Shown in pieces: positions 43,580 to 54,422 of a stretch of 64,000 bases of DNA. A model generated the notes under the pieces. That model saw only the letters and a program-made list of their open reading frames with translations. It ran no database searches and was not told where the DNA came from. Made by a program: the position numbers and the translations under genes. Each line of letters opens with the position of its first letter. Position 1 is the first letter of the stretch. Source of the stretch: Rebecca billardiae RCC1528 (lineage: Eukaryota > Haptophyta); the NCBI GenBank assembly GCA_965240325.2, contig OZ251235.1, positions 1,054,001-1,118,000 on the forward strand, given 5' to 3'.

Positions 43580-46186
43580 ATGGTGGACCGCGCCGAGACG
43601 GTCGACCGCGACCGGGCGCGGCGGCTGCTCGAGCAGTCGCGCAACCCGGGGGACCAGGGCCTGGAGAACGCGTGGTACGTGTTCGACGCGCTCCGCCGCG
43701 AGCAGGGCGAGCTGCTCCCCGAGACGGGGCTCGGCAGCGTCACGCGCGCGCGGCTGAAGGTCCAGCATGCGACCGGGCGCGCGCCCGAGCCGCTCGCGCC
43801 AAAGGCGGTGCGCAAGAAGGTGGAGGACGCCAGGGGCGCGAGCCGCACGGCGCATGCGCTCATGCGCTCGATCCCACGCCGCCCCATGAGCGCCGACGCC
43901 ATGCAGTACCAATCGCTCCGCGCGCCGATGCGCCTCTCGCGTCGCGCCAAGCACGCGACCTCATCGCACGCGGCTGCGCGTCGCGCGGTGTCGCGCGCCG
44001 GCGCGGTGCTCGCGTGGGAAGAGCCCGGCGCCCCGGCCGCGGACGTGGATGGGCCCGGCTCGCCGGTCGCGCGGGCGGCGTCGAGCCCCGCCGCTCCCGT
44101 GCCAAAGGCGGCGGGTCGCAGCGGCAGCGGCGGCCGAGGCGGCGGCGGCCGCGGCGCTGCCGGCCCCGATGCTGGCATCAGCGCGGCCGCCAGCGGCGGT
44201 GGCGACGGCGGTGCTGCCGGCCCTGGCGCGGCGGCGCGGCGCGCGAGCATGCACGCGACGCTCGACGAGCGCGTCGCGGCGCAGGTGCGCGAGCGCGCGG
44301 CCGAGTCGCTACGCCCCGGCCCGCGCGCGCGCGCGGGCTCAGCGCCGGCGGTGACGGGCGTGGCCGCCGCCGCGTCGGCCGCCGCACACGAGGCGATGCT
44401 CCGAGCGTCCAGCGTGGCGGCGGGCACGACCGGCGCGGACGCGGAGGCCGCCGGCGGGCGCTCGGCGCTCACCGCCGCCCTCTTCGCCGAGGCTGAGGCG
44501 CGGCTGGCCAGCTGGGACGTCATCATCGGCGGCTCGTCGCTGCGCGCCACCGAGCGCGATGCGAGTGCTGCGGCGAGCGTGCGCGCGAGCGGGCGCGCGG
44601 CGGATGTGGCGGGCGCGCGGAAGGAGCGCGTGGCTCGCGCGCTGCGCAGCGACGCGGTGCGGCGGTCCGACGTCACGGCGGCGGGCGGCGTCGAGTTCGT
44701 CCGCGGCAGGACGTCCGCGGACGCCGCGCCGCTCGTCTCTGCGGAGCAGCCCGTGCGGCGCTACACCTCCAACTACCACGGCGCACTCGTGAACGTGCTC
44801 GACGTGCCCGGCGCGCGCGATCCGTTCGCGCGCGAGTGCCGCGTGTGCCACACGGGCTGGTGCTACGAGTGCCGCGCGTGGGCGCGCCGCGCGCCGCCGC
44901 GCGCGCGCAGGCCCGCGCCGGTGTGGGAGCCCGAGGAGGAGGAGGAGGAGGAGGAGGAGGAGGTCTGCCCGTGGTGCCTCTCGCAGCAGACGCATGAGCT
45001 CTGGCTCGCGTCGGCGGCCAGCGTGGTGCTTACCGACATGCCCGACGTGGTGGAGCACACGCCGGCCACGCTGCAGACCCTGCACGAGCACTTCCGAGGG
45101 CTGCTCGCGCTGTACGAGCGCTTCGCGACCGCGGTGCTCTCGATGGCGCACGCCTCGTTCGCATACACGGTCGACGCGCGCGAGTGGCAGGTGCTGGTGG
45201 CCGAGTGCAAGCTCTCGTCGCTCTTCTTCAAGAAGACGCGCGCCAACATCGTCTTCGCGACGGTGCAGCGGCAGCAGAACCTGCAGCGCGACGTGAAGAA
45301 GAAGCACTCGCGCGAGCTCGACCTCTCCGAGTTCATGGAGGCGCTCGTGCGGCTCTCCTTCGACTACTTCAACCCGCGCTTCCGGGAGTATGGCCAGAAG
45401 GCACACACGACCGTGCCGGAGGCGCTGGCGCAGGCGCTGCGGGAGCATATCCTGCCGGAGGGGGTCGAGTCGATCCCGGTGCATCGCGAGCCGCAGCCCT
45501 CGGTGCGCGACGCGCCCGCCGTCGCCAGGTCGCTCGCCGAGGCGCGGCGCACGCTCCGCGCCGCGTTTCTCGCGTGCCGCCGCTCGGCCGAGGACGCGGG
45601 CCAGGCGCACGCGCTGCGCACGATGAGCCTCAAGGAATGGGCGGACATGCTGCGCCGCGCGGGCGTCGCAAGGATGGCGGGCGTGAGCATGCGCGCGGTG
45701 ACGCAGGCGTTTGTGATGGCGCAGCAGGAGGAGTGGCTGAAGGTGCGGGTGATCGTCGAGACGGACGACATCGCGCAGCTCGACTGGGCGGAGTTCCAGG
45801 AGGCGATCGCGCTGCTCGCCTTTCTCTCCTCCAAGCCTGGGGACGCGGAGCCGGCGGGCGGCGGCAGTTTCGGCGGCGGCAGCTTTGGCGGCAAGGCCGA
45901 GCGCGAGGCGTCGCCGCAGCCGACGCAGGTGACGAGGGTCACCTCGCACCGCCGCGGCTCCAACCCGCGCGTCGAGAACACGCTGGCGATCAAGGCGGCC
46001 ATCGCCGACGGCGGCGAGTCGATCGCCCGGCGCGTGCGCGCCATCTCGACGCAGCTCCAGTCGCACCCGGACGTCGCCGACATGATCAAGCGGCTCAACA
46101 CGCGCGCGCAGCGGCCGGTGAAGATGGCGCACCTGCGCCGCGAGTCGGACGAGTTCTACGCGAGCGTGAGCACGAGCGCGGACTGA
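43580..46186 (+). CDS. Uncharacterised protein with Cys cluster and EF-hand-like helical region
   Basis: A single exon encodes 868 residues from the ATG of MVDRAETVDRDR. I do not recognise a named family. Residues 1-350 are Ala/Gly/Arg-rich and probably disordered. At about 405-475 there is a paired CxxC arrangement (CRVCHTGWCYEC, then CPWCLSQQ) separated by a poly-Glu run, which could bind zinc. At about 510-600 the pattern of hydrophobic helices ending in LDLSEFMEALVRLSFDYFNPRF resembles the degenerate EF-hand-like region of several flagellar and protist proteins, and a second such segment ends in LDWAEFQEAIALLAFL near residue 745. No canonical calcium loop is complete. The C-terminal 110 residues are basic and Ser-rich. 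Confidence 0.7.
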   Translation: MVDRAETVDRDRARRLLEQSRNPGDQGLENAWYVFDALRREQGELLPETGLGSVTRARLKVQHATGRAPEPLAPKAVRKKVEDARGASRTAHALMRSIPRRPMSADAMQYQSLRAPMRLSRRAKHATSSHAAARRAVSRAGAVLAWEEPGAPAADVDGPGSPVARAASSPAAPVPKAAGRSGSGGRGGGGRGAAGPDAGISAAASGGGDGGAAGPGAAARRASMHATLDERVAAQVRERAAESLRPGPRARAGSAPAVTGVAAAASAAAHEAMLRASSVAAGTTGADAEAAGGRSALTAALFAEAEARLASWDVIIGGSSLRATERDASAAASVRASGRAADVAGARKERVARALRSDAVRRSDVTAAGGVEFVRGRTSADAAPLVSAEQPVRRYTSNYHGALVNVLDVPGARDPFARECRVCHTGWCYECRAWARRAPPRARRPAPVWEPEEEEEEEEEEVCPWCLSQQTHELWLASAASVVLTDMPDVVEHTPATLQTLHEHFRGLLALYERFATAVLSMAHASFAYTVDAREWQVLVAECKLSSLFFKKTRANIVFATVQRQQNLQRDVKKKHSRELDLSEFMEALVRLSFDYFNPRFREYGQKAHTTVPEALAQALREHILPEGVESIPVHREPQPSVRDAPAVARSLAEARRTLRAAFLACRRSAEDAGQAHALRTMSLKEWADMLRRAGVARMAGVSMRAVTQAFVMAQQEEWLKVRVIVETDDIAQLDWAEFQEAIALLAFLSSKPGDAEPAGGGSFGGGSFGGKAEREASPQPTQVTRVTSHRRGSNPRVENTLAIKAAIADGGESIARRVRAISTQLQSHPDVADMIKRLNTRAQRPVKMAHLRRESDEFYASVSTSAD

Positions 46187-46470
46187 GCCGCGCCGGCCGA
46201 TGAGCCGCAACGCGCCACTGCTCCAAAGACCGTAGGGGCAGCGTGCTGCCAACTGCCTCGGTTGGACCGCTCACGGGCGGGGCCGAGGAATTGGCCGAGG
46301 CGGCCTTTTTTTCGGCCCAGTGTGTATACACTGTACCATACAGACTGTATGGGGGTACATTGGCAGATACAGTTTCGTTCGCCGACGTATGTATGCAAGT
46401 ATAAACTCCGTGGACGCCCGCACCACGCAGCCGTCCGGCTGCCCGGCTCGAGACCCCCGTCCAAGACCCC

Positions 46471-47774
46471 ATGGACGCAGCGATCTTGCAAGCCGAGCGC
46501 GACGCCGCGGATGCGAGCCGAAAGGCGGAGCAGGCCCACGACCAGCTGATCGAGTGGACCGAGGGCGAGCGCAAGGTGATCCGCTCGCTCAAGGCCATCG
46601 GCCACGTGCTGCAGGGCGCCGAGTTTGCGCGAGTAAGCTCGGGCTTTGTGGAGCAGCACAAGCAGGCCTTCACGTTCGAGGACGAGAACAAGCTCGAGTA
46701 CACCGCGCTGCACGAGAAGTACGTCGAGCTGATGGAGGAGACAATCATGCGACTCGCCAGTGACGTCGACATGGACGAGCTGCTCGCGCACCTCCCCGAG
46801 TTCATGCGCGACCGCGCGCACAGCGGGAACCCCGAGAACACGGGCGCGACGATCGACTTCCTCCTCTCGCTCACCGACTTCACGACGTTCAAGAACATGA
46901 TGCTCGGCGCGCGTCTCGGCGACAACGTCGACGAGGGCGGCAGCCTCGCCGCGGCGCAGTCCGAGGAGGCCATCGGCGCGCTCAGCACCGAGCTCAAGAT
47001 ACCAGCGGCCGTCGTGGAGCGCGCGCGCGTGCTGCTGCGCCTCACCTCCGCCGACGCCAACGTCGCGTGGCACCACATCTCGGAGAAGAAAGGAGAGTAC
47101 TCGCTGGAGGACACGACACTCAACGGCGTCAAGTACATGCGCTCGCACCTGCTCGTCCCCCTCGACGCGCGCGAGAGCCTCCGTTGCCACTTCAACTGGG
47201 TCGACCCCGAGCTGTGCAAGTGGGACGACAAGTTTGAGAAGATCGAGCCGATCAGCGACGTGCGCGACGGGCCTGTGCACGACCAGCTGTTCCGCGTGTA
47301 CCTCAAGCTGCCCGGCGTGGTGAAGCTGGTGCCCTCCGTGCCCAAGTCGGTCGTCATGCGCATGGTCTGCCAGGAGGACGTGCCCTCGCCAGGCGCGTGT
47401 ACCATCGTGATGACGACGTGGGACCAGGCCACTGACCGGCCGGAGGGCGGCAAGATGTCGATGGTGCGCGCCGCGCTCGTCGTGCCCAACGGCGAGGGTC
47501 GGAGCCACATGTATAACGTCTCGCAGATGCCGTCGGCCATGCCTGGCTGGGTCGCCGCGCTCTTCATGACCAACACGATCATAAAGAGTTTTCCTGTGGT
47601 GCGCGCGCGCGCCGCGCCGCGCGGCAGCGCGCCGGCGTCGGACCGCCGGCATCATTCCAGGCCTGGCATGCGACACTCACAGCTGGGACCCCTCTCTCAA
47701 CTGGCGGCGCGCGCGTGATTCGCGTGGCGCCCCCGTAGGCGACAGCAAAGTACAAGAAGCTGCGAGGCTTGTGA
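46471..47774 (+). CDS. BART-domain plus START-like lipid-binding protein
   Basis: Exon 1 is 46471-47598 and exon 2 is 47739-47774, giving 387 residues. The 140-bp intron ends CCGTAG; a donor three bases earlier (47596) is equally in phase. The N-terminal 110 residues resemble the BART domain of ARL2BP and CFAP36 (FVEQHKQAFTFEDENKLEYT followed by ELMEETIMRL), which binds ARL2/ARL3-type GTPases. The C-terminal 220 residues look START-like: YMRSHLLVPLDARESLRCHF, WDDKFEKIEPISDV, a block ending in MVRAALVV, and MPGWVAALFMTNTIIKSF with a terminal basic helix KYKKLRGL supplied by exon 2. START domains bind a lipid in a closed groove. The combination suggests a GTPase-controlled lipid carrier, but this is inference. 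Confidence 0.68.
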
Positions 47775-48139
47775 GTGACGGACGGTCAAGAGTCAGACCA
47801 GTCCCGTCAGTCCGCACCCTGACTCCTGAGCATGGACCGCACATGTGCGCAGACTTGGCGGTACCGCAGTGCCCGCGCCGCAGTGGCCTGACGCTGCACA
47901 CCTGCTGCATGCGCAGTTATGAGCACCGCCTTCTAATGGCCCTGGAAACGAAGAGGGTTGCTCGACCGTTACGACAGGAGACAATATTAAGATGCACGAC
48001 CTGAGTTCTGAGTGCGTACAGTTGGCGGGCGTCAACCTCGCCTGCCTGAGCTGTGTGCGTCTCTTATTCTTAGTAAACTGTAGCTATACTGTCAAATAAA
48101 CTGTACCGCTAGCTTGTCAGGATCAGTTCTTGAAAGTCT

Positions 48140-48925
48140 ACCGCGCGCGCGTCGCGCTCCTTCTGGCGATCCGGTGTTTACGATAGGCGGATGCAGGGGT
48201 TGCCTGGGGCCGCCAGTCGCCACGGGGGGGGGCAGGGCGGCGAGGCAGCGCCCGCCCGGCAGCACATCGCCCCCCCCGTGGACGCTGACTCAAGCCGCAC
48301 CCACCCCAGCGCGGCGATCCCACGCCAGGGAGGGCGGGCGGGAGGCGGAGGAGCGCCGCTGGCTGTCCGTGAGTGTGCCGGCGCCGCCGCGGCCTGCCGC
48401 CCGGGGGCCCCGGGCCCGGGCGGGGCCGCTGTGCTCAGGCGTCGGCCGGGGCAGGGTGCGCCGGGGGGCAGTCGCGGCGGAAGCGGTCGGCTGCACGACG
48501 TGGGCTGCCCTGACCGGCCCCGAAGGTGCGCCTGTCACGCCGAGGGTCGGCCCGCCTGCAGGTACGCTCACTTTCCGCTTGGTACCCGCGCCGCAAAGGC
48601 GAGCTGCTTCCGACTCACATCTCGTCACCGTGCGGTCACTCCGGCGATGCCGCTGCGAGCGCCGAGCCCGCGTCCGGCCAGGTATACGCCCACCTAGCGG
48701 GGAGGGGCACGGGCGGCGGCGGAGCAGCAACGCGGCAGTCATAACGCGATAACCGCCGCGGACTGCCAAACCCACCACTCCCGTCGCGTCGGCCATCGCC
48801 CCATAACCGCGCGCGCGTCGCGCTCCTTCTGGCGATCCGGTGTTTACGATAGGCGGATGCAGGGGTTGCCTGGGGCCGCCAGTCGCCACGGGGGGGGGCA
48901 GGGCGGCGAGGCAGCGCCCGCCCAA
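48140..48925 (+). repeat. Direct repeat pair of about 118 bp
   Basis: The blocks 48140-48257 and 48808-48925 are nearly identical; both contain GGTGTTTACGATAGGCGGAT and a run of about nine G in front of CAGGGCGGCGAGGCAGCG. Confidence 0.88.
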
Positions 48926-49339
48926 AGAGGCGCAGCGCCAGGCGCCACGCCGGCGTGGCCGGCGTCGGCCGGCGCGGCCGAGGCCAGGCCCGGCCCCGAC
49001 CCCCAGAGGCGCAGCGCCCTGCCCACCACCACGCCGCACGCCGCCGGTGTGAGGCCGCGGAGCGGCGGACTGGGTGCCCCCCCCCCTCCCCCCCAGCGCT
49101 CACTGCGCTCAGCCCCTGCCAGAGGTCGCCGAGAGCCCGCAGCGACCGGCGGACCACAGGACCACTGGCGTAACCCGCCCGTCGTCGCGCGCCGGCACAG
49201 GCCAGGCGAAGCGCTGCAGGTGACCCGCAGGCCACGCCGTCCACTTGCCCGACGAAACCGCCCAGCAGCACGCGCGCACTGCCGCCGCCGCCGCCGGCCG
49301 GCGAGAGCGCATGCGCCCGAGCCGTCGCGGAACACACCC

Positions 49340-50460
49340 GAGCCGACATGAGGCGCAGGTATCGACGTCGGCTTGCCGACAACGTCGTCAACCACGCGCC
49401 TGCAGACCGCACGAGCGCCCGTGAAAGCGCGCCGAAAAGGGGCGTGCGAGGTGACGCGCACGGTGCGCGAATGGTGATGGCCGTGCGGCGCACGAATGAC
49501 GATCGGTGCGCGCGCACGATGAGCGGTGCACGCGCGGGCGGATCGGAGCGCGCGCATGATAAACGGCGCATGATACTCGGCGCGCGCGCATGACGGCGCG
49601 CGCGCATGATGATCGGCGCTGGTCGGTGCGCGCGCATGATGATCGTCACGCGATGATCGGCGCGCGCGCATGACCATGCGCGCGCGTGACGAATTCGCCG
49701 CAACGGCTCGCGCGAGAGGCACAAGGCGATTGACGATGAACGCGACCACGTTCGAGCGCTCGAGCGAAGCAGGAGGTGATGAGTGAGGAAGATGGCACAG
49801 GAATGGGAGAGGAACGCGTGGCGCGTGGCGGGAAGGGCCAGGCACGCTCGGCGTGAGGAAAGGAACGCGCGTAGAAACGGAACGGAACGGAAAGCAGCGG
49901 TTCGAGCGATAGACAGGAGGTGATTGACGATGATGAGCGCGTCCGCGCTCGAGCGACGCAGAAGGTGACGAGCGAGGAAGACCAAGGCCAGGTGAAAGCG
50001 CCGCAGGTGGCCAGCGGGCCACGTCGCTTTTCGCGCCCGAAAACGCCCAGCAGCGCGCGCGCCCCGCTGCAGTGGCAGCCGACCGGCGAGAGCTGCATCC
50101 GCCAGAGCCGCCACGCGGCGCAGGTATCAACGCCGGCCCGCCGACAACGTCGTCCCCGACACCCCGGCCACAGACACCACGTACACCCATGTAAGCGCGC
50201 CGAAAGGTGCGCGCGAGGATGGCGCACTCGGCACCCGAATGATGATGATGGTTGCGCGGAGCACGAATGATGATCGGCGCGCGCGGGTATCAACGCCAGC
50301 CCGCCGACGACGTCGTCCCCCACGCCCCGGCCACAGACACCACGTACGCCCATGTAAGCGCGCCGAAAGGTGTGTGCGATGATGGCACGCTCGGCACCCG
50401 GATGATGATGCGATGGTTACGCTGAGCACGAAGTGATGATCGGCGCGCGCACATGATGAT
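49340..50460 (+). repeat. Tandem/dispersed repeats of about 164 bp
   Basis: Units 50122-50285 and 50286-50455 are clear tandem copies sharing CCACAGACACCACGTAC and AAGCGCGCCGAAAGGTG. A more diverged relative starts at about 49345. Between them lie many GCGCGCGCATGATGATCGG elements at 49545-49675. Confidence 0.8.
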
Positions 50461-50477
50461 GATCGGCGCGCGCGCAT

Positions 50478-50995
50478 GAGAAGACAGGTGCGAGTGACGC
50501 GCGGAGAAGATGCGCGCGGAGACGATAGGCGCGGAGGACATAGGCGCAAGTAACGCGCGGAGGAGATAGGCGCAAGTAACGCGCGGAGAAGATAGGCGCA
50601 AGTAACGCGCGGAGAAGATATAGTAGGCGCAAGTAACGCGCGGAGACATAGGCGCAAGTAACGCGCGGAGAAGATAGGCGCAAGTAAACGCGCGGAGAAG
50701 ATATAGTAGGCGCAAGTAACGCGCGGAGACAGGCGCAAGTAACGCGCGGAGAAGTAGATAGTATAGGCGCAAGTAACGCGCGGAGGAGGTATAGGCACAA
50801 GTGACGCGCGGAGACAGGCGCAAGAAACGCGTGGGGAAGTAGATATAGTAGGCGCAAGTAACGCGCGGAGAAGTAGATAGGCGCAAGTGACGCGCGGAGA
50901 CAGGCGCAAGTAACGCGCGGAGAAGTAGATAGTAGGCGCAAGTAACGCGCGGAGATGAGATAGGCGCAAGTGACGCGCGGAGAAGATAGGGTGCG
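50478..50995 (+). repeat. Minisatellite, about 17 units of GGCGCAAGTAACGCGCGGAGA
   Basis: A core of about 21 bp recurs roughly every 25-37 bp, separated by variable AGATA/TAGTA spacers. Some units read AAGTGACGCG. Unit length and identity vary too much for a CRISPR array. Confidence 0.92.
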
Positions 50996-51028
50996 CACAC
51001 GATGATCGGCGCATGATGATCGGCGCGC

Positions 51029-51122
51029 GCGCGAGGGATAGACAGATAGACAGATAGACAGATAGACAGATAGACAGATAGACAGATAGACAGATAGATA
51101 GACAGATAGATAGACAGATAGA
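51029..51122. repeat. (GATAGACA)n microsatellite
   Basis: Repeated GATAGACA units with occasional single GATA insertions. Confidence 0.95.
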
Positions 51123-51425
51123 CGCGCGAGTGAGCGACGGCGAGCTGTAGAGAAGGGTGAGTCGTGCGGCGGCGAGTGGCGGCGGCGTGCTTGCAGCGCG
51201 GCAGCGGCGTGCGGCGAGCGCGAACACGCGGAGCGCGCGCGGCTCCGCTGTTGCGCCCCGAGGGGCCCGCGCCGAAGAAGCGCGCTCGCTCGAGCGGGGG
51301 GCAGATCGAAGGTGATGAAGCGCGCGGTTCCGCTCAAGCGAAGTAGAAGGTGATGAGCGACGAGTGTGCCCGACGGACGACAGCGCAACGACACCTCACG
51401 CGCCGCCCCGCCGGCCGCCCAACAG

Positions 51426-51625
51426 NNNNNNNNNNNNNNNNNNNNNNNNNNNNNNNNNNNNNNNNNNNNNNNNNNNNNNNNNNNNNNNNNNNNNNNNNNN
51501 NNNNNNNNNNNNNNNNNNNNNNNNNNNNNNNNNNNNNNNNNNNNNNNNNNNNNNNNNNNNNNNNNNNNNNNNNNNNNNNNNNNNNNNNNNNNNNNNNNNN
51601 NNNNNNNNNNNNNNNNNNNNNNNNN
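51426..51625. other. Assembly gap of 200 N
   Basis: Exactly 200 undetermined bases, the usual size of a placeholder for unknown gap length. Linkage across it depends on the scaffold. Confidence 0.99.
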
Positions 51626-51710
51626 GCCCCGAGAGTGTCTGACAGTCAGGGCCCCGGGGTTGAGACTTGAGACTGTGTGCGTCCAACTTATTCTTAGTAA
51701 ACTGATGTCG

Positions 51711-51794
51711 TACAGTTTACTATGATTTAACGTGCACACTTGGTTAAGGCGTGATTAACGCCATCCAACACTGCACAAAGACACCGCCACAAAA
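51711..51794 (+). repeat. 84-bp dispersed repeat, perfect inverted copy of 18242-18325
   Basis: Exact reverse complement of the block found after the oxygenase gene. It lies 66 bp before the chosen PAP2 start codon. Confidence 0.9.
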
Positions 51795-51859
51795 CAGACC
51801 GGCGCAGGCAGGTGAGGGGCGCGTTGCCAGTCTGCTGTCAGAAGACCCAGCGGCAGAGG

Positions 51860-53143
51860 ATGGCGGCGCCGATCATGCATCAGGCGGCCGGCAGATCACG
51901 TGTCGCCACGGCGGTGGCCGACGCGCCCGAAGTCGCCGAGGAGCGCGTGACGGCGAGGCGGGTTGGCAGCAGAGCCCTCACCGCAGCGCAGCTTGAGGTC
52001 ATTGAGGACGGGCCGTACCGAGAGCTGGAGGAGGACGAGGTGCACGCGGACGATGACGACGGCGTGCGCAAGCGCGCGGTCGTGCACGGCCGATGGCACT
52101 GGCTACTGGCACCGGGCGCGGTGATCGCGCTCACGGTGCTGACGCTCGTGCTGCGATCCACAACGCTCACCCGCGTGGACTACGAGATCCTACCGTTGCC
52201 CTGCATGCTCTGCGTCACTACCATCTACGGCTTGCGCGCGGCGACTCGGGCCGCGGAGCGCGACCCGAGCTGCCGCGGAATCGTGCTGCCGGGCGACGTC
52301 ACGGTGCCGGCGCACGCGGGCATGGTGCAGGCGGTGGCCGTGTGGCTCTCGCTTCTCCCTCACCTGCTCGTCATCTACATCGTCGGCGTCTTCGCGCTCT
52401 TTGGCGGCTCGAGGCTTGTGCCAGTGTTGCTCGCCGTGCCGACAGTGCTGCTGCTCAGCGAGCTGCTCGTGAAGCGCGCGCTCAAGCAGCCGAGGCCGGC
52501 GGGCTCGCTCGTGCGCAAGTCGCATGGCATGCCATCCTCGCACTCCGTCATCTGCGGCCTGATTGTCGCCTGGCACGTCCTCGACTCGTTTGCGTTGGAG
52601 CTGATGCGCGCGCTCGGCGGGCCGCAAGCGCGTGCGTACGTGGTCGCCGATTTCCTCGCGGTGACGAGCAGCCCACTCGTGCGGCCGGCGCCGGTCTGGG
52701 CGCGCGTGTGGTACAACCTGGTGTTACTTCCGCCCTTCAGCGCCGTGCCGTGGGCGCGCGTCGTCCTGCGCGACCACACACGTGCACAGGTGCTCGTGGG
52801 CGCCGCGTGCGGCGTGGCGTTTGCGCTGCCTTGGTTTTTCTTCACGGAGTGCGTTCTGTATCCGTGGCTGCAGGGGCTGTGCGACTGGGACATGCGCCCG
52901 GGCTGCTTCGTGCAGCCGTGGCTCACGCTCGACGGCCAGCTGGCCGCGCGAACCGCGCACCTGGGCGCGAGCGCTGTGCTTCCCTCGGCGGCACCTCTGT
53001 CCTCTACTCAACAGCACCCTGACACCGCAAGCGCTGCCATCAACGGCAGCTTCCCGGCGCTGGACCTTGGACCCGGCGAAGCGCACGCCGTCATCTTGCT
53101 CGGCTCGCAGCTCGAGCCGGGGGCTCCGCCGCGGTGGACGTGA
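51860..53143 (+). CDS. PAP2-family phosphatase, dolichyl-diphosphatase-like
   Basis: A single exon encodes 427 residues from the ATG of MAAPIMHQ; 51812 is an upstream alternative. All three PAP2 motifs are present: KRALKQPRP (K-x6-RP), GMPSSHS, and ARVVLRDHTRAQVLVG (R-x5-H-x3-Q). The Gln after the His, the LTRVDYE sequence ahead of the first paired helices, and FFFTECVLYPWL after the last motif match DOLPP1/CWH8, which recycles dolichyl diphosphate to the monophosphate at the ER lumen for N-glycosylation. About six membrane helices fit that family. Extra parts are a 90-residue acidic N terminus and an 85-residue hydrophilic C terminus. An unusual feature is a 30-residue insertion between GMPSSHS and the last motif (SPLVRPAPVWARVWYN region). 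Confidence 0.85.
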   Translation: MAAPIMHQAAGRSRVATAVADAPEVAEERVTARRVGSRALTAAQLEVIEDGPYRELEEDEVHADDDDGVRKRAVVHGRWHWLLAPGAVIALTVLTLVLRSTTLTRVDYEILPLPCMLCVTTIYGLRAATRAAERDPSCRGIVLPGDVTVPAHAGMVQAVAVWLSLLPHLLVIYIVGVFALFGGSRLVPVLLAVPTVLLLSELLVKRALKQPRPAGSLVRKSHGMPSSHSVICGLIVAWHVLDSFALELMRALGGPQARAYVVADFLAVTSSPLVRPAPVWARVWYNLVLLPPFSAVPWARVVLRDHTRAQVLVGAACGVAFALPWFFFTECVLYPWLQGLCDWDMRPGCFVQPWLTLDGQLAARTAHLGASAVLPSAAPLSSTQQHPDTASAAINGSFPALDLGPGEAHAVILLGSQLEPGAPPRWT

Positions 53144-53166
53144 TGATGATGATGATGATGATGATC
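53138..53166. repeat. (GAT)n trinucleotide run
   Basis: About nine GAT/TGA units overlapping the PAP2 stop codon region. Confidence 0.85.
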
Positions 53167-53345
53167 CGTTCGATCTCGATTTGAACTACGTGCCTCCGAG
53201 CGCGGGGCGGCCGCTTGCTGCCGAATGGCCGCCTCGATGAGGTGCGGCAACGCGCCCCTCCCCCGGCGTTAGACTGCCCTGAGGGCAACGGGGCTTATAC
53301 TGCCCTGACCCAGGCGCCGCGTTTCGGCCCGCACTGGGGCGCGGC

Positions 53346-54422
53346 AAGGGTGGTCAGGGTCGCCGACTCCAGCGGAGTCCGGCGCCGGAGGTTCACCTAC
53401 AGATTTTTGCAGCGGAGCGGCCGCGCGGGGCCGCCGCCGCTGTGGCGGGCCGCTTGGGGCGTGCACGGCGTGGGCTCGTGCGGCCGCTGCTGCGCACGCC
53501 GAGCGATCTAGCGCGGTCTCGCGGCTTGTTGATGGCCTCGCGCGCCGCAGCGCGCCGCGCGCCTTGCCTAGCTTCACCTGTCTCGCGCCTCGGCCGCCGT
53601 GCACGCATGCGGGGCCAAACCGCAAGCTCGGCGTGCCTCTCAGCCGAGCGTGCACGTGCCTTGCGCGACGCGACGCGGGCATTGCCGCCGGGCGATGTAG
53701 CCGTAGGGTGGGCGCGCGACGTGAAGCCTCGGCGCGGATCGAGAGTGTCTTCAACGTCTCGGTCAGCTGTCGACAACTGCTGACGCATCAACCACCAATG
53801 GACATCACGGTCCTCCGTTGAACGATGGGATATCGCGACGCTGCGACTCGTGAAGACTAGTCGAGCGTTGTAGTCAAAAATACAAACGCCACTATGACGT
53901 GTGTGTGGGCCTTGCGTGACGATGCGACGTGACGATCGCCCCGGCAAGAGAGTCAGTCGTGCAGCTTTCAGCACTGCTCAACGCACAGACGGTCCACACG
54001 CGTACGCGGCATCATTTCATTGTTCTCGATCCGCGCCGAGGCTTCACGTCGCGCGCTCACCCTACGGCTACATCGCCCGGCGGCAATGCCCGCGTCGCGT
54101 CGCGCAAGGCACGTGCACGCTCGGCTGAGAGGCACGCCGAGCTTGCGGTTTGGCCCCGCATGCGTGCACGGCGGCCGAGGCGCGAGACAGGTGAAGCTAG
54201 GCAAGGCGCGCGGCGCGCTGCGGCGCGCGAGGCCATCAACAAGCCGCGAGACCGCGCTAGATCGCTCGGCGTGCGCAGCAGCGGCCGCACGAGCCCACGC
54301 CGTGCACGCCCCAAGCGGCCCGCCACAGCGGCGGCGGCCCCGCGCGGCCGCTCCGCTGCAAAAATCTGTAGGTGAACCTCCGGCGCCGGACTCCGCTGGA
54401 GTCGGCGACCCTGACCACCCTT
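53346..54422. repeat. Inverted repeat 1: arms of about 399 bp, 279-bp spacer
   Basis: The arms 53346-53744 and 54024-54422 are near-identical reverse complements. A related, more diverged copy in the orientation of the left arm starts at 63745 and runs off the window. Confidence 0.92.

Larger units (their letters stand above)
47775..51859. other. Gene-free, repeat-dominated interval with scaffold gap
   Basis: No gene is supported over 4 kb. Long minus-strand frames exist but consist of repeated Arg/Ala or Leu/Ala/Pro units imposed by tandem repeats. The named repeats are listed separately. Confidence 0.6.

Noticed and set aside
43522-44676. Minus-strand frame continuing upstream of the dehydrogenase start
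   Set aside because: It is the complement of the 43580-46186 coding region and has only Ala/Arg/Pro-rich sequence.
48636-50114. 492-residue minus-strand open frame, and similar frames to 51739
   Set aside because: The products are repeats imposed by tandem DNA repeats (for example Leu-Leu-Ala-Pro units), and one frame crosses the N gap.
50478-50995. CRISPR-like alternation of repeat and spacer
   Set aside because: Units are too variable, spacers are short and repetitive, and the context is eukaryotic.
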